DNA from: Tubulanus polymorphus
Taxonomy: Eukaryota; Nemertea; Palaeonemertea; Tubulaniformes; Tubulanidae
Reading direction: 5' to 3'
DNA: 64,000 nucleotides
Assembly: GCF_964204645.1 (NCBI RefSeq)
Contig: NC_134031.1
Span: 9,958,501-10,022,500 of the forward strand
Under the pieces are notes generated by a model that was not told where the DNA came from, did not search any database, and was given only the letters and a program-made list of their open reading frames with translations. Of the stretch, positions 54,985-64,000 are shown piece by piece. Numbering within the stretch: the stretch's first letter is position 1; each line of letters begins with the position of its first letter. The position numbers and the translations under genes are program-made.

Positions 54985-56355
54985 TAACAATTGGACCCAA
55001 CGTGGACAGTGAGCCTAACTGTCCAGAAACGTCCTTCAAATAAAATGACGAGAAGGTAGATGGAGACGTCCAGAAGGCTGAACGACAAACCTGTTCCAAG
55101 GAAGCCCCGTGAATAATGACCAGGATGTGGCTAATGCCCTCACCTGATGAGAATGTATCCCGAGCGGAGCCTGGGCCCCCTGAAAATGCAGAGTTTCTTT
55201 TATTAAAGATACAATCCATCTAGCGATTGTGTCCCTTGAGATATCTCTCTTATCCCCTTGTCGGAGAGGAATAAAGAGCCTCTCCCTATCTTGTCTGTGG
55301 GGAAGTGTCCTCTCTAGGTACTCCTTTCAAGCTCTTACTGGACAGAGCGACATATCAGGAAGATCGTGAGATACCCTATGCGTCAAAGCCTCGATCTTCC
55401 AAGATCTGGCTGCTACGGAAGCCTTTTGATTCTTGGCAATGAAACTAAGACCAGGCCTTAAAATGACAAACCTATCTTGTGGACCAAAGGAAATATGACC
55501 CGGACGCATCGATAAAGCATGAACCTCCGAACGCCTCGCGGCCATTGCTAAGAACAGTAAGAACACCGTTTTCTTAGATAAGTCTGACAGGGTAGTATTG
55601 CGGATAGGCTCGAAGGGAGTGATCATAAGTGCTCTAAGAACCACCGTTAAGTCCCATGGCGGGATATCTGAAACCTGTTTGGGTCTCTTAACCCCAAAAC
55701 CTGATATCAATTGAGCTATTTTCACATCCTCCGTCACTACAGGGACGCCCGCTGAACGAAAAGTATTCCCCATTGCTGATATGTAGCCTTTAATGGTTAT
55801 AACCTGTCTATTCTTCTCTTCGAACAGGAAATATAAAAAATCTATTAACTCTGACACAGAGGGGTGGAGAGAATCCACCGCTCTCCTATTACACCAATCG
55901 GAGTAACATTCCCATTTGGAAGCGTACAATGCTCCGGTAGAGGGACGTTTGGATTCCACGATAAATCTGGCTGCCCCCGAAGAAATTCCTTGGTTTGAAA
56001 GCTGTCGCTTGACAGTGGTCAGGCGTGTAGATTCAATTGGAATTGATTTGGGTGTAACTTGAACCGTCCCTGGGACAGTAACCCGGGGTAATTGGGCAGA
56101 GTGCGAGGGAAGTCCACCAGTAGATGCAGGAGTCTGACGAACCATGTCTGAGTCGGCCAACAGGGAGCCACTAAGACCACTTGACAGTTGACTGCCCCCT
56201 CTATCTTCTCCAACACTCGATTGAGTAGGCGAGTGGGGGGAAAGGCATAAGCCAGCAGGTTGTCCCAACTCAGAGATAGAGCGTCCACCCCCATGCCAAG
56301 TCGTCTTGAAATGGGGACACAAACACCGGACACATCGTGTTGAAGCGAGTGGCAA
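54985..56355 (-). pseudogene. DIRS tyrosine recombinase
   Basis: Readable from ~56355 through SSGAARFIVESKRPSTGALYASKW (in part), the LFLAMAARRSEVHAL box with the first catalytic Arg, a TGA near 55340, then a degraded C-terminus with HSHQVRALATS (His-x-x-Arg) near 55125 and the catalytic Tyr region FSSFYLKD near 55035. The family integrates DIRS circles without an integrase. The stop and later frame change make it defective. It overlaps the RT frame at its 5' end. Confidence 0.75.
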
Positions 56356-57781
56356 ACAGGTCCACGTTCGGACTTCCCATCAGGGCCCGGACTTGATTGG
56401 CTACCCTGACTGCCAATGTCCACTCGGTGTCTACTGGCTTGTCTTGGCGAGACAGAGCGTCGGCCACCACATTCAGGCTGCCCGCCAGGTGGGAAACCGA
56501 AAGAATCATCCCTTGAGCCTGGACCCAGGTCAGAATCTGAGCTGCTAAGTTGGATAATGTTGGGGACCTGGTCCCCCCTAGTTGAGCAAATAAGCCTTTA
56601 CTGTGGAGTTGTCCGTTGACAACCACACATGATGACCCCCTAACCTCCTTTTGAAGTGTTTGAAGGCCTTTTGAACCGCTAACAGTTCCAGGTGATTTAT
56701 GTGGAGATGAGCCTCTGCTCGAGACCAGTTCCCGGCTTTCTGAAAACCTTCTACATGTGCTTCCCAGCCCTGATGGCTGGCATCCGTGACCCAAAACCTG
56801 GGACCAGGACCGAGCCGATCTGGGCGCCCCCGTCAGGAGACCGAGAACTGCCTCCCTCAGCTTCTGAACTCTGGCCTGTGCTGGTCTGACTAAGGCCTGC
56901 GTCAGGTCGAAGTGCATACCTAGGTACGTGAACCTTTGAGAGGGGGTCAACTGGGACTTCTCTAAATTCACTATGAAACCTAATTGACGGATCAAGGCCA
57001 GTGTCTTGTCTAAGGCTTCCTTGCACTCTGCTTTCGAATTTGCCACAACCAGCCAATCGTCCAGGTAACAGAAAATGCGAACTCCCTTCGACTGAAGGTG
57101 TTTCTGAACCCTTTTGACAAGTTTGGTGTAGACCCAAGGGGCTGAACTCAGGCCGAAGGGCAGAGACCGAAATTGGTATGTTCTTCCCCTCCAATGAACT
57201 CTTAAATATTTTCTTGAGTTCCTGTGTATTGGTACTTGTAGGTATGCATCCCTCAGATCTATGGATGCTGCCCATTGGCCTGGCTCCAGCCCCTGAATCA
57301 CCTCCTTGGGTGTTGTTAGCTTGAATTTTGGAGCTATGATATAACGATTTAGAGCTGACAGATCTATTACCGTCCTTAAGCCCCCAGATGATTTTGGGAC
57401 GGTGAAAATTCTTGAATACCATCTTGGGGATCCTAGAGGAATTTCTTCCAGCGATCTTTTTAAAATCATCTCGTTGATCGCTGGCATAACGTGAGACTCC
57501 TGCCCCCACTTCGGCCTCATTTCCACCGGCTGATGAGATAGATGCGGTTTGTGAACGAATTTCAGTCGGTATCCTTTGGAAACGATCTTTGTAGCCCAAG
57601 TGTCGCCAAATTTTTCTAGCCAGTGGGAAGAGGAGTCTTGAAGGCAAGAGCCCACTGGCCTGACATCTTCAACGGGAACCTGTGTTGGCGCGGCCACGAA
57701 AGGGTCGATTGAAGCCCCTACGTAATCTAGCCCTACCCCTTTGGGGATTGTCACTGTAAGAACTTTGAGAATAACTGACAT
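56270..57781 (-). pseudogene. DIRS reverse transcriptase and RNase H
   Basis: The 503-residue frame has RT motifs: VPKSSGGLRTVIDLSALN, WAASIDLRDAYLQVPIH (first catalytic Asp), LPFGLSSAPWVYTK and FCYLDDWLVVA (YLDD). A downstream RNase H-like region includes HLAGSLNVVADALSRQD and VDLFATRFNTMCPVFVSP, characteristic of DIRS. Near 56830-56600 the sequence between thumb and RNase H looks scrambled by compensating frameshifts (the GGTRSPTLS region lacks its expected preceding Asp), so it is probably inactive. Confidence 0.8.
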
Positions 57782-59456
57782 AGTTCAAATTGTTATTGTT
57801 GTCGCTTTGAGCTCCCTTGGAGCTTGTCCAACCCGCTTTTTTGTAGCTTAATTTGCTGTTGACTTGAGATTGATTGTATCCGGGCTGATTTGCCGGTGAG
57901 TTTCTGTAGGTAGAGTTGCCGGCGTAATAACTAGCCTTTTTTGATGTCTTCCATGACTGCCTACCGGCCTTAGCCTGAGATTCTCTGATCTTGGTGGCCT
58001 CCGCATGGGCGGATGCGCAGCATCCAGAGAAAACCCGTGAGGAATTGCCCAGCGGTGCTCTGTATAGAGCTACTTTCACCGGTTCTGGAAGTTTGGAGTC
58101 GGCCAACAAGCTATATCTATTGATCAAGGCTAGGTTAGCCTGGATCCTTATACCCAAAGGTACTTGGTGACACAACGCCTTGGCCATGGACTGTAGAATT
58201 CTCTCTATGGTCGCCACGTGTTCGGACATTGTCTCTGGATCCGGATTATCCTGGACTAGTTGAGACTTTACTTTTTCTAACTCGCCGTGCATGGCAACCA
58301 GTGAAATGTCTTGGAAAGACGCGATTTGACAAATGCTACGAGCTAATTGGTTCAACACTCCCATTGCTTGTTTTGGTAAAGTGTAGGAAGGCGGTGGTTT
58401 TTTGGGTAGTCCTATCGTGGTTGACCCATCGGAGTCTAACTCAAAGTGTGGTTTGAATCCGGGATCATCAGCACCTGGTGTGGCGTAATAATAAGTCTTG
58501 TACCCCGATATGGGAGGATACAACGGAGAGAAAAATTTTGAATCCTTCATGCCTGCCTCTAATGGAGGAAAAGACCAAGTATTGTCTGTACGCTTACCAC
58601 CCCACAGTGCCGTGTCCAAAGTCTCACGCCATTCTTCTCTATATGCAGAATGTGGTGCTAAAACTAACTCTTCGGTGTCATCGGATGGACTGAAGATTTT
58701 GGCGGCCGACTCTCTAGGCTGGGTTGTTTTAGGTTTGGCCTTGGTACCTCCGTACCGGGAGAAAACTTCTTTTACTAAGTCCTTGAACGGAATGTCTCCC
58801 GTCTCTTCCATTGGATGGTGACGGAGAGCACGATCTGTGCATGTCTCCGTCCCTGGATAGACCAGGATCTTCTGGATCACGAGATTTTTCCTCGTCAGAA
58901 AAATCGTTGACAGCATCCAACACCAACCCATCTGTTGGGTTGCAGGACAGCCCTGTTGGCACTGATGGAGGCTTGGGGCCCGGGGGTTCCTTACCTTTTA
59001 GTTGCTCCGAGAATATCGCTAGCATATTCTTGATGTCACTAGAGTCAGACGGCTTATCAGCCGGTGATCTAGAACGTGAGCGACGACGTTGTTGCTTATG
59101 AGCACGCTTGTGCCTACGCCTGGTAGGTGACGGAGAATAGGTTCGACTTACTCTAGAACGGGACCTAGAACGAGACCTTGACCCAGAGCTGGGGTCAGAC
59201 GGTGAACGACGTCGTTTTTTATTAGAGCGCTGGTGCCTACGTCTAGTAGGAGACGAAGAGTCGGACCGACTAAATCTCGATCGGGACCTGACCTAGACAC
59301 GGATCGTCCCGGATCATTGCCCTGTTTCCGAGTATCCGGGCATTCAGGTGTATCAACCTTGCCCGATGAGGACGCTGGGGTCTTAGAAGGTGTATCAACC
59401 TTGCCCAAACGTTTAAATCTCGGTCAAGGGGAACTGGAGACGTCGTGATCCGACAT
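57669..59456 (-). pseudogene. DIRS gag-like protein
   Basis: The start is likely at 59456 (MSDHDVSSS). The N-terminal region is Arg/Ser-rich with SRSRSR-type repeats (59040-59320). The frame is shifted around 59420 and 58800. From 58800 down it reads SAAKIFSPSDDTEELVLAPH, a conserved helical region and a C-terminal Gly/Arg-rich tail (RGRARLRRGFNRPFRGRAN). This layout is usual for DIRS ORF1. It overlaps the RT frame by ~110 bp. Confidence 0.65.
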
Positions 59457-59975
59457 GTTAAACCCTAAAATAAGCTGAAATGAAGGGTTAATTATTGATA
59501 CGATTTTTAGTACAGATTATTAATTTTCGTGAATGATGAGACGGAAATCAATTACGTTGAATGATAATTATTAAATATATAAGGCGGGAGGAGCCGCTAA
59601 GAAAACAGCACGGCGCTCCCGCGAAACCGGAAGTAGAAAACCGGTGGCAAAATGTTGAAATGCGCATAAATTAAAAACGATCTCACCCGAAGTTCGACTT
59701 CTATTCCGAGATCAATCACTCTTATGTCTGATTCTTATATCAATTAGAACGGATGTCCGATCCAACACGAAGAATTTTAACCGATTTACGAGCACTGCCG
59801 AAACACGTTCTCTAGAGAACAAGCGCCAAGCAAAAAGATGATGGCGTCTCGCCAGATGGCGCCATGTTACGGCGCCCCTACCAAAAGTCGATTCGGGCGT
59901 TATCTGCCTAGCCAAAAGCAATATGGCTATAGTGTATTTTCCCAGGGAATGTATTCGAAGTAAATATAACATTTC

Positions 59976-60167
59976 GACGTTCAAATATAGGTCATTATAT
60001 AATCACAGGAAGCCATTCTACATCTACGTCAATAATATTTTGCCAGCTTGTTTGTGTACATATAAACCTGTGACGTTTTGCACATCGATTTACGGCTGTC
60101 GTTTGTAATATGACGCTGAATGGTTAACGTTGTTTAGGTTTCATAATGGTAACGTTTTATAAGGCGT
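59976..60167. other. Unassigned insert DNA right of the DIRS element
   Basis: About 190 bp between the DIRS end and the resumption of E2 capsid sequence. No feature is seen. Confidence 0.35.
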
Positions 60168-60253
60168 CAAAAAATTTTAAAATGCACATTTATATTATAT
60201 CTGACGCGCAATTAAATATTGTAAATTCTCAATTAAATAGTGTTATGTATTAA
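60168..60253 (+). pseudogene. Major capsid protein, last codons, E2
   Basis: The sequence after AATTTTAAAATGCAC encodes the FKMHIYIISDAQLNIVNSQ end of the capsid protein and stops TAA at 60251-60253, matching E1 (15515-15590). It proves that the ~7 kb between 53120 and 60168 is an insertion into E2. Confidence 0.8.
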
Positions 60254-60285
60254 AATTTTAACTTTAATAAAAATTTATATAATAA

Positions 60286-61173
60286 ATGGAAGGAGGTAAA
60301 GTATATAAACATATTCCATACATCGATACACATGAAAATAATGATGGTTTATATTATGTAATACCTTGTAATATAGCTTTGATATTTGATCCTATTTTCA
60401 AAATTTATAAAACTAAACTAATAGAAATAGATAATAATAAAAGTGAAGTTGTTGATAATTTAAGTAATGTAATTGATACTAATGTAATACCTTCTACATC
60501 TAATAATGTAATACCTTCTACATCTAATAATGTAATACCTACTACATCTAATAATGTAATACCTTCTACATCTAATAATGTAATACCTACTACATCTAAT
60601 AATGCAATACCTTCTACATCTAATAATGCAATAATATTACATGTTAGTGAAAAAAGAAATTATTGTGATTATTGTAAAGGTGAATTTTCAAACGCTCCAT
60701 CAAATTGGAATAATCATATGAATACAAATTCACATATTACTAATGTTATAAAACGTGTTGGTTTAAGAGAATTTATAGAACACCCATTTAGATATGTTAC
60801 AAAGTTTGTTTCAAATCAAAAAGTAAATGGTAAAGAATTATATGAAGATTTATTATTAGCAACACCTAATAAAGATGAATTAGATTTAACCGATGCTATT
60901 AAATTAGAATCAAATATTGTAAACGAAATATTAGGAGCGAACACTAATAAAGATAATAATGAAAATACAGGAAAGCGCATTGATAATAAAGATTCTATGA
61001 AACTTAAATCAGAAAATAAAGATATAGTTGAGATGACTAATAAGTATATCAATAAACCAATTATTTATGAAGATACGGTAGAGCATTTGAATAAATTGTT
61101 AGGGTCTGATGATGAATTGGAGAGTGATGATGAAAGTGATTCAGAAAGTAATTATCTAACACTCAAAAAGTAA
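60286..61173 (+). CDS. Zinc-finger protein with IPSTSNN repeats, E2
   Basis: Intact 295-residue frame. Starts MEGGKVYKHIPYIDTHENND. Six N-V/A-I-P-S/T-T-S-N repeats cover residues ~65-113. A CxxC..H..H finger (YCDYCKGEFS ... HMNTNSHI) follows near residues 122-146, then HPFRYVTKFVSNQKVNGKEL and a very acidic C-terminus (DDELESDDESDSES). It lacks the palindromic cassette present in E1. It is transcribed toward the ATPase gene. The finger suggests nucleic-acid binding and the acidic tail possibly a regulator; function unproven. The start follows TTTATATAATAAATG. Confidence 0.65.
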   Translation: MEGGKVYKHIPYIDTHENNDGLYYVIPCNIALIFDPIFKIYKTKLIEIDNNKSEVVDNLSNVIDTNVIPSTSNNVIPSTSNNVIPTTSNNVIPSTSNNVIPTTSNNAIPSTSNNAIILHVSEKRNYCDYCKGEFSNAPSNWNNHMNTNSHITNVIKRVGLREFIEHPFRYVTKFVSNQKVNGKELYEDLLLATPNKDELDLTDAIKLESNIVNEILGANTNKDNNENTGKRIDNKDSMKLKSENKDIVEMTNKYINKPIIYEDTVEHLNKLLGSDDELESDDESDSESNYLTLKK

Positions 61174-61539
61174 TAAAGGTTGAAAATTGTATAAAATAAT
61201 AGTAAATAAAAAAAAGGGTTTTAAGTATAAACATATCTGATACGTATTTAATACATATCTAATACATATCTAATACGTATCTAATACGTATCTAATACGG
61301 ATTTAATACATATTATTTGAAAATACCTTAAATTATATTTCTTTTTTAAATTTATATTGAAACCTCAGTAATAATAAATAACCTTTATTATTTTCAAACT
61401 TATTCATATAATAGTTGAAAAAATAAAAATAATTTGGTTGGAAATTGTATAAATAATATTTATTTTAAAAAAGGGGGTTTTAAGTATTAATGTATTTAAT
61501 ACGTATTAATACGTATTAGATAGATAGATATATAAACAG
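61174..61539. repeat. Convergent intergenic region with ATCTAATACGT repeats, E2
   Basis: Holds five to six units of ATCTAATACRT at 61235-61310, a degraded duplicate of the ATPase end (61354-61407) and two A/G runs (AAAAAAGGGTTTTAAG and AAAAAAGGGGGTTTTAAG) near 61205 and 61470 that mirror E1. It probably holds terminators for the two converging transcription units. Confidence 0.75.
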
Positions 61540-62151
61540 TTATTTTATAAATTTATATTCATATGGAAATTGTAGTCTCAGTAATAATTTTGAACCTTTA
61601 TTATTCTTTAATTTATTCATATATTCATCATGTAATTCAGTACGTATAATTTGATTTTCTTCCAATGATTGTTGCATAGATTTTTTATCTTTGTTATAAA
61701 ATAAAACTAGAAATCTTATATTCTCCCTAAAGTCTTTAACAATTGAAATATATTTTTGATTTAAAACCCATGTTGTTATCCCAAAATGTCTTCCAGAGAA
61801 AGCTAAATAACATAACTCACTTTCTCTCACTTTTGAATCATGTAAATTTGCGCAATCATCTACAATGAATAATGTATTTGATCCTTTATAAGTATCAATT
61901 GCTATTTTTATACAATTATCTAAATTTTCTTTTACTGTTTTAGGATCTAATATAATAAACTTTTTTATCTTAACTATATCCCTATTATATGTTTTATTCA
62001 TTTCATAAGTAGGACAGAATAATATTATATTATCAAAATGATTCTTATAAATAGTTTCTAACAAATCTAATATGAAATGTGTTTTACCACAATTGGTTAC
62101 TCCAGTTATTAACATATTATGTGGTTCAAATATAAATAAATCTTTATTCAT
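61540..62151 (-). CDS. A32/FtsK-type packaging ATPase, E2
   Basis: Intact 203-residue ATPase. Walker A GVTNCGKT at residues 17-24, Walker B TLFIVDDCANL with the acidic pair at residues 98-99, then FSGRHFGITTWVLNQKY and a Lys-rich end LLLRLQFPYEYKF. It uses ATP to pump the genome into capsids (family knowledge). Its ATG overlaps the integrase stop (ATGA arrangement, 8-bp overlap), so the two are probably expressed from one transcript. The E1 and A copies are broken. Confidence 0.88.
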   Translation of the reverse strand: MNKDLFIFEPHNMLITGVTNCGKTHFILDLLETIYKNHFDNIILFCPTYEMNKTYNRDIVKIKKFIILDPKTVKENLDNCIKIAIDTYKGSNTLFIVDDCANLHDSKVRESELCYLAFSGRHFGITTWVLNQKYISIVKDFRENIRFLVLFYNKDKKSMQQSLEENQIIRTELHDEYMNKLKNNKGSKLLLRLQFPYEYKFIK

Positions 62152-63229
62152 TTATTCTTTTAATTTTACTAGATAAAATCCATTCATTAAATTTATCATC
62201 ATATCCTTTATATTTCACCAAAGAATACTTCTTTCCTTTAAGAGTTTTTGTTTTCAATACTTTTTCTATTTTGTATTCTATTTCATCTGGATTTGGTACA
62301 AGTGATAATTCTTGTTCATAGAAATAACCTAATATTTCTTCATCTTTTAGATCTTCTAATTTATGAACAAAAGGTTTAGTTAATATTATCTTTTTAATCT
62401 TGAATATTTCTTCTGTAAAAGTTGGGGTATAACCTTTATAAAAGGTTTTTCTATATTTAGATATTCTAACGTGTTGTCCTATTTTAAATTTAGGTTCTCC
62501 AAAATCATGTGTAACAAACGCTCCATATAAATTATTCCAAACTATTTCTGAATTATCTTCTTTTCTAGCTTGTATAGGTTTCATATTTATAGAACTATGT
62601 TTAGAATTATTATAACCTTTCACTATATCATCTAATACATCGATATATTTATATGTTTCATTAGCAGTAAAGTATTTCCACATTCTAGATTTCAATGTTT
62701 TATTAAATCTTTCTATAATAGATGCTTTTTTATCTGAATGTGTTGAAAAATATTCTACATCGTTATCAGATAATAGTTTTTTAAAATATTTGTTATAGAA
62801 TTCCTTACCTTCATCAAATTGTATCTTATCTGGAACAGCTTCTTTAAATATTGATCTAAAAGCATTTGTCACTTCTATACCAGTTTTATTTTTGATTGGA
62901 ATTGACCATGCGTATCTTCTGAATATGTCTATAACATTTAATATCCAGAAATATCCTTTGTTGTATTCTTCTAAGTTCTTCATGTCAATTAAATCTGCTT
63001 GCCATTGTTGATCGATATATGAAACCATAACTTTTCTTGTTAAATAAGTTTTATCCATTTTCTTATGGATTTGATATGTTGGTTGATTTTGTAACCATGA
63101 TTTCAATTCACTATATTTTATATTTTCATTATCAGATTTAATTTTATTCCATAATTCTGAAACGTTAGAATATGATACTACACTTTCTGGGTTATAATAT
63201 AACTCTCTTAAATATTGTTCTTTTTTCAT
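62144..63229 (-). CDS. Polinton integrase with chromodomain, E2
   Basis: Intact, 361 residues. N-terminal helical region; DDE core with Asp79 (QADLIDM), Asp139 (QFDEGKEF) and Glu173 (ASIIERFNKTL); an SH3-like region (FKIGQHVRISKYRKTF); and a C-terminal chromodomain (residues ~310-352, YKIEKVLKTKTLKGKKYSLV ... FNEWI). The chromodomain probably directs insertion to marked chromatin (inference). One residue next to the second beta strand (DIFRRYAW, where E1 has DIFSRYAW) is unusual. It lies 54 bp downstream of the small basic gene and overlaps the ATPase start. Confidence 0.9.
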   Translation of the reverse strand: MKKEQYLRELYYNPESVVSYSNVSELWNKIKSDNENIKYSELKSWLQNQPTYQIHKKMDKTYLTRKVMVSYIDQQWQADLIDMKNLEEYNKGYFWILNVIDIFRRYAWSIPIKNKTGIEVTNAFRSIFKEAVPDKIQFDEGKEFYNKYFKKLLSDNDVEYFSTHSDKKASIIERFNKTLKSRMWKYFTANETYKYIDVLDDIVKGYNNSKHSSINMKPIQARKEDNSEIVWNNLYGAFVTHDFGEPKFKIGQHVRISKYRKTFYKGYTPTFTEEIFKIKKIILTKPFVHKLEDLKDEEILGYFYEQELSLVPNPDEIEYKIEKVLKTKTLKGKKYSLVKYKGYDDKFNEWILSSKIKRINE

Positions 63230-63283
63230 CTTATTTTAATCCATTAATAATAATTTAGATTTAGTTTCAATGACTTTATGATT

Positions 63284-63634
63284 TCACTTATTTTCTGGTA
63301 TAATAGGTTTATTGTCTGTACACGGATAACTAAGTTTCCGATCATCATTGGAATCATCTTTATCATCAGATTTGAATTTTGATTTATATATTACACCGGA
63401 TAATATAATAACTGTTACTAATCCAATTGTAATATATAATTTATAATTACTTCCAGCATTAGAAGCATGAGATGGATTATTATTTGAATCAATATCAGAT
63501 AAAGTCTGTGATTCATTTATATCAGTTAATTTCTTTTTCTTAGCTTTTTTTAATTCTGAAGATCTTTTACCTAATTCTCTTGCCCATTTAATTTGTTTTT
63601 CAGATCTAACCTTTTTCTTAACGCTATCACTCAT
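63284..63634 (-). CDS. Small basic membrane protein (116 aa), E2
   Basis: Intact. Residues 1-40 are strongly basic (KKKVRSEKQIKWARELGKRS), followed by a Ser/Asn/Asp linker, one membrane segment (LYITIGLVTVIILSGVIY, residues ~69-87) and a polar tail. It overlaps the upstream ~200-aa gene by 8 bp. A membrane-anchored DNA- or core-binding virion protein would fit, but that is inference. Confidence 0.65.
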   Translation of the reverse strand: MSDSVKKKVRSEKQIKWARELGKRSSELKKAKKKKLTDINESQTLSDIDSNNNPSHASNAGSNYKLYITIGLVTVIILSGVIYKSKFKSDDKDDSNDDRKLSYPCTDNKPIIPENK

Positions 63635-64000
63635 TTATTTTAGTTAATTTTTGTTCTGATTCATTTTCTGTTTCGACGTTTGGTTGTAGTACATCTGTTT
63701 CATTCTTACCTGATTTATATTCCATAGGCTTGATATTCGAAAATGTTATGACGCCAGTAGAAATTAATTTCATAACCGATCCTAATTGAAATGAAGCATA
63801 TGCAACCCATTTTTGTAATTCAGTCATAACTAAATAGTCATTTTTCAAATCACTATATAATTTATTTTCATCATCAATTGGTATTAACAGGTTAAATAAC
63901 TTAGAATAACATTTGACAATACCATCTGAAATAGAATCATTTATTCTAGCTAATCTAGCTTCTTCATAAATCTTAAAATATTTTATTACTTTATCTGGTT
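63627..64000 (-). CDS. ~200-aa Polinton membrane protein, E2 (runs off window)
   Basis: The C-terminal ~123 residues are present and open, matching 11728-12099 of E1: IYEEARLARINDSISDGIVK, the membrane segment FQLGSVMKLISTGVITF (with a Lys where E1 has Thr) and the polar tail ending LTKINE. The 5' end lies beyond position 64000. Confidence 0.65.
   Translation of the reverse strand, partial: PDKVIKYFKIYEEARLARINDSISDGIVKCYSKLFNLLIPIDDENKLYSDLKNDYLVMTELQKWVAYASFQLGSVMKLISTGVITFSNIKPMEYKSGKNETDVLQPNVETENESEQKLTKINE

Larger units (their letters stand above)
54090..59975 (-). mobile_element. DIRS-like tyrosine-recombinase retrotransposon
   Basis: Encoded on the - strand: gag-like, RT/RNase H and tyrosine recombinase. 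Inverted end sequences are visible: TGGCTATAGTGTATTTTCCC and the adjoining GCGCCATCTGGCGAGACGCC segment near 59840-59970 recur inverted at 54150-54245 and 54375-54400. A 61-bp inverted pair (54093-54153 against 54303-54363) near the 3' end forms an internal complementary region as in DIRS1. All frames carry some breaks. The GC-richer composition contrasts with the Polinton around it. Confidence 0.8.
31855..64000 (+). mobile_element. Polinton/Maverick 'E2', runs past the window
   Basis: Its tip is a 189-bp palindrome with the same terminal bases as E1. Genes follow the E1 order but inverted: PolB, OB-like, penton and small virion genes, coiled coil, capsid and zinc finger on +; ATPase, integrase, small basic and ~200-aa genes on -. 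It is interrupted by insertions at 41140-46753, 46989-51194 and about 53120-60168 and by a ~300-bp block in PolB. The right end lies beyond 64000. Without insertions the visible part is about 15 kb. Confidence 0.85.

Noticed and set aside
9007-64000. E1 and E2 as the two arms of one large inverted duplication
   Set aside because: Both are head to head, but their flanks differ (A integrase/ATPase against unrelated spacer), only E1 carries the palindromic cassettes, and E2 has A-like segments. Two insertions of related elements explain this better.

Overview
The window looks like AT-rich intergenic DNA of a marine invertebrate. The phylum is not resolved; dispersed repeats carrying TAGGCCTA and GGCCCATGGGCC words are only suggestive. 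It is dominated by related, partly decayed Polinton/Maverick (adintovirus-like) giant DNA transposons nested in one another and interrupted by other mobile elements. No ordinary long host gene is visible; one possible small spliced gene lies at 42.0-44.6 kb.

Layout. 1-2245: noncoding repeats. About 2250-9006 plus 26752-31405: an old, fragmented Polinton ('A'), interrupted by a TTAA-flanked MITE (2859-4242), by a complete second Polinton (E1, 9007-26751) inserted between its integrase and ATPase genes, and by a 2.8-kb element with about 390-bp inverted ends (27410-30245). E1 carries from left to right: palindromic terminal repeat, hairpin cluster, HNH nuclease, a membrane protein, a small basic membrane protein, integrase and ATPase (+ strand); then, on the - strand, zinc-finger repeat protein, major capsid, coiled-coil membrane protein, acidic protein, a ~450-aa conserved protein, three small membrane proteins, a 111-aa protein, penton, OB-like protein and PolB; then the right terminal repeat. 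From 31855 to beyond 64000 a third Polinton (E2) has the same gene order in the opposite orientation. E2 is split by a 5.6-kb insertion (41140-46753), a pogo-like DNA transposon with a long intact transposase (46989-51194), and a ~7-kb block containing a LINE tail and a DIRS-like retrotransposon (about 53120-60168).

How the genes fit together. PolB and the OB-like protein would replicate the DNA, the chromodomain integrase would insert it, the A32-like ATPase would package it, and the double jelly-roll capsid, penton and membrane proteins would build a virion. E2 keeps intact integrase, ATPase and several membrane-protein frames, but PolB, penton and capsid are broken. E1 has lost the frames of most core genes.

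Most unusual observations: (1) a 27-33-bp palindromic cassette sits in three different E1 genes, always in the same reading frame and always preceded by GAAAAT, and is absent from the E2 counterparts; (2) both PolB copies share a perfectly phased U_UUU_UUA slippery heptamer followed by an essential -1 frame, and both share one in-frame UGA; (3) the Polinton ends are long palindromes with distinguishable outer and inner arms; (4) E2 is a mosaic, A-like from penton to the ~460-aa protein and E1-like elsewhere.
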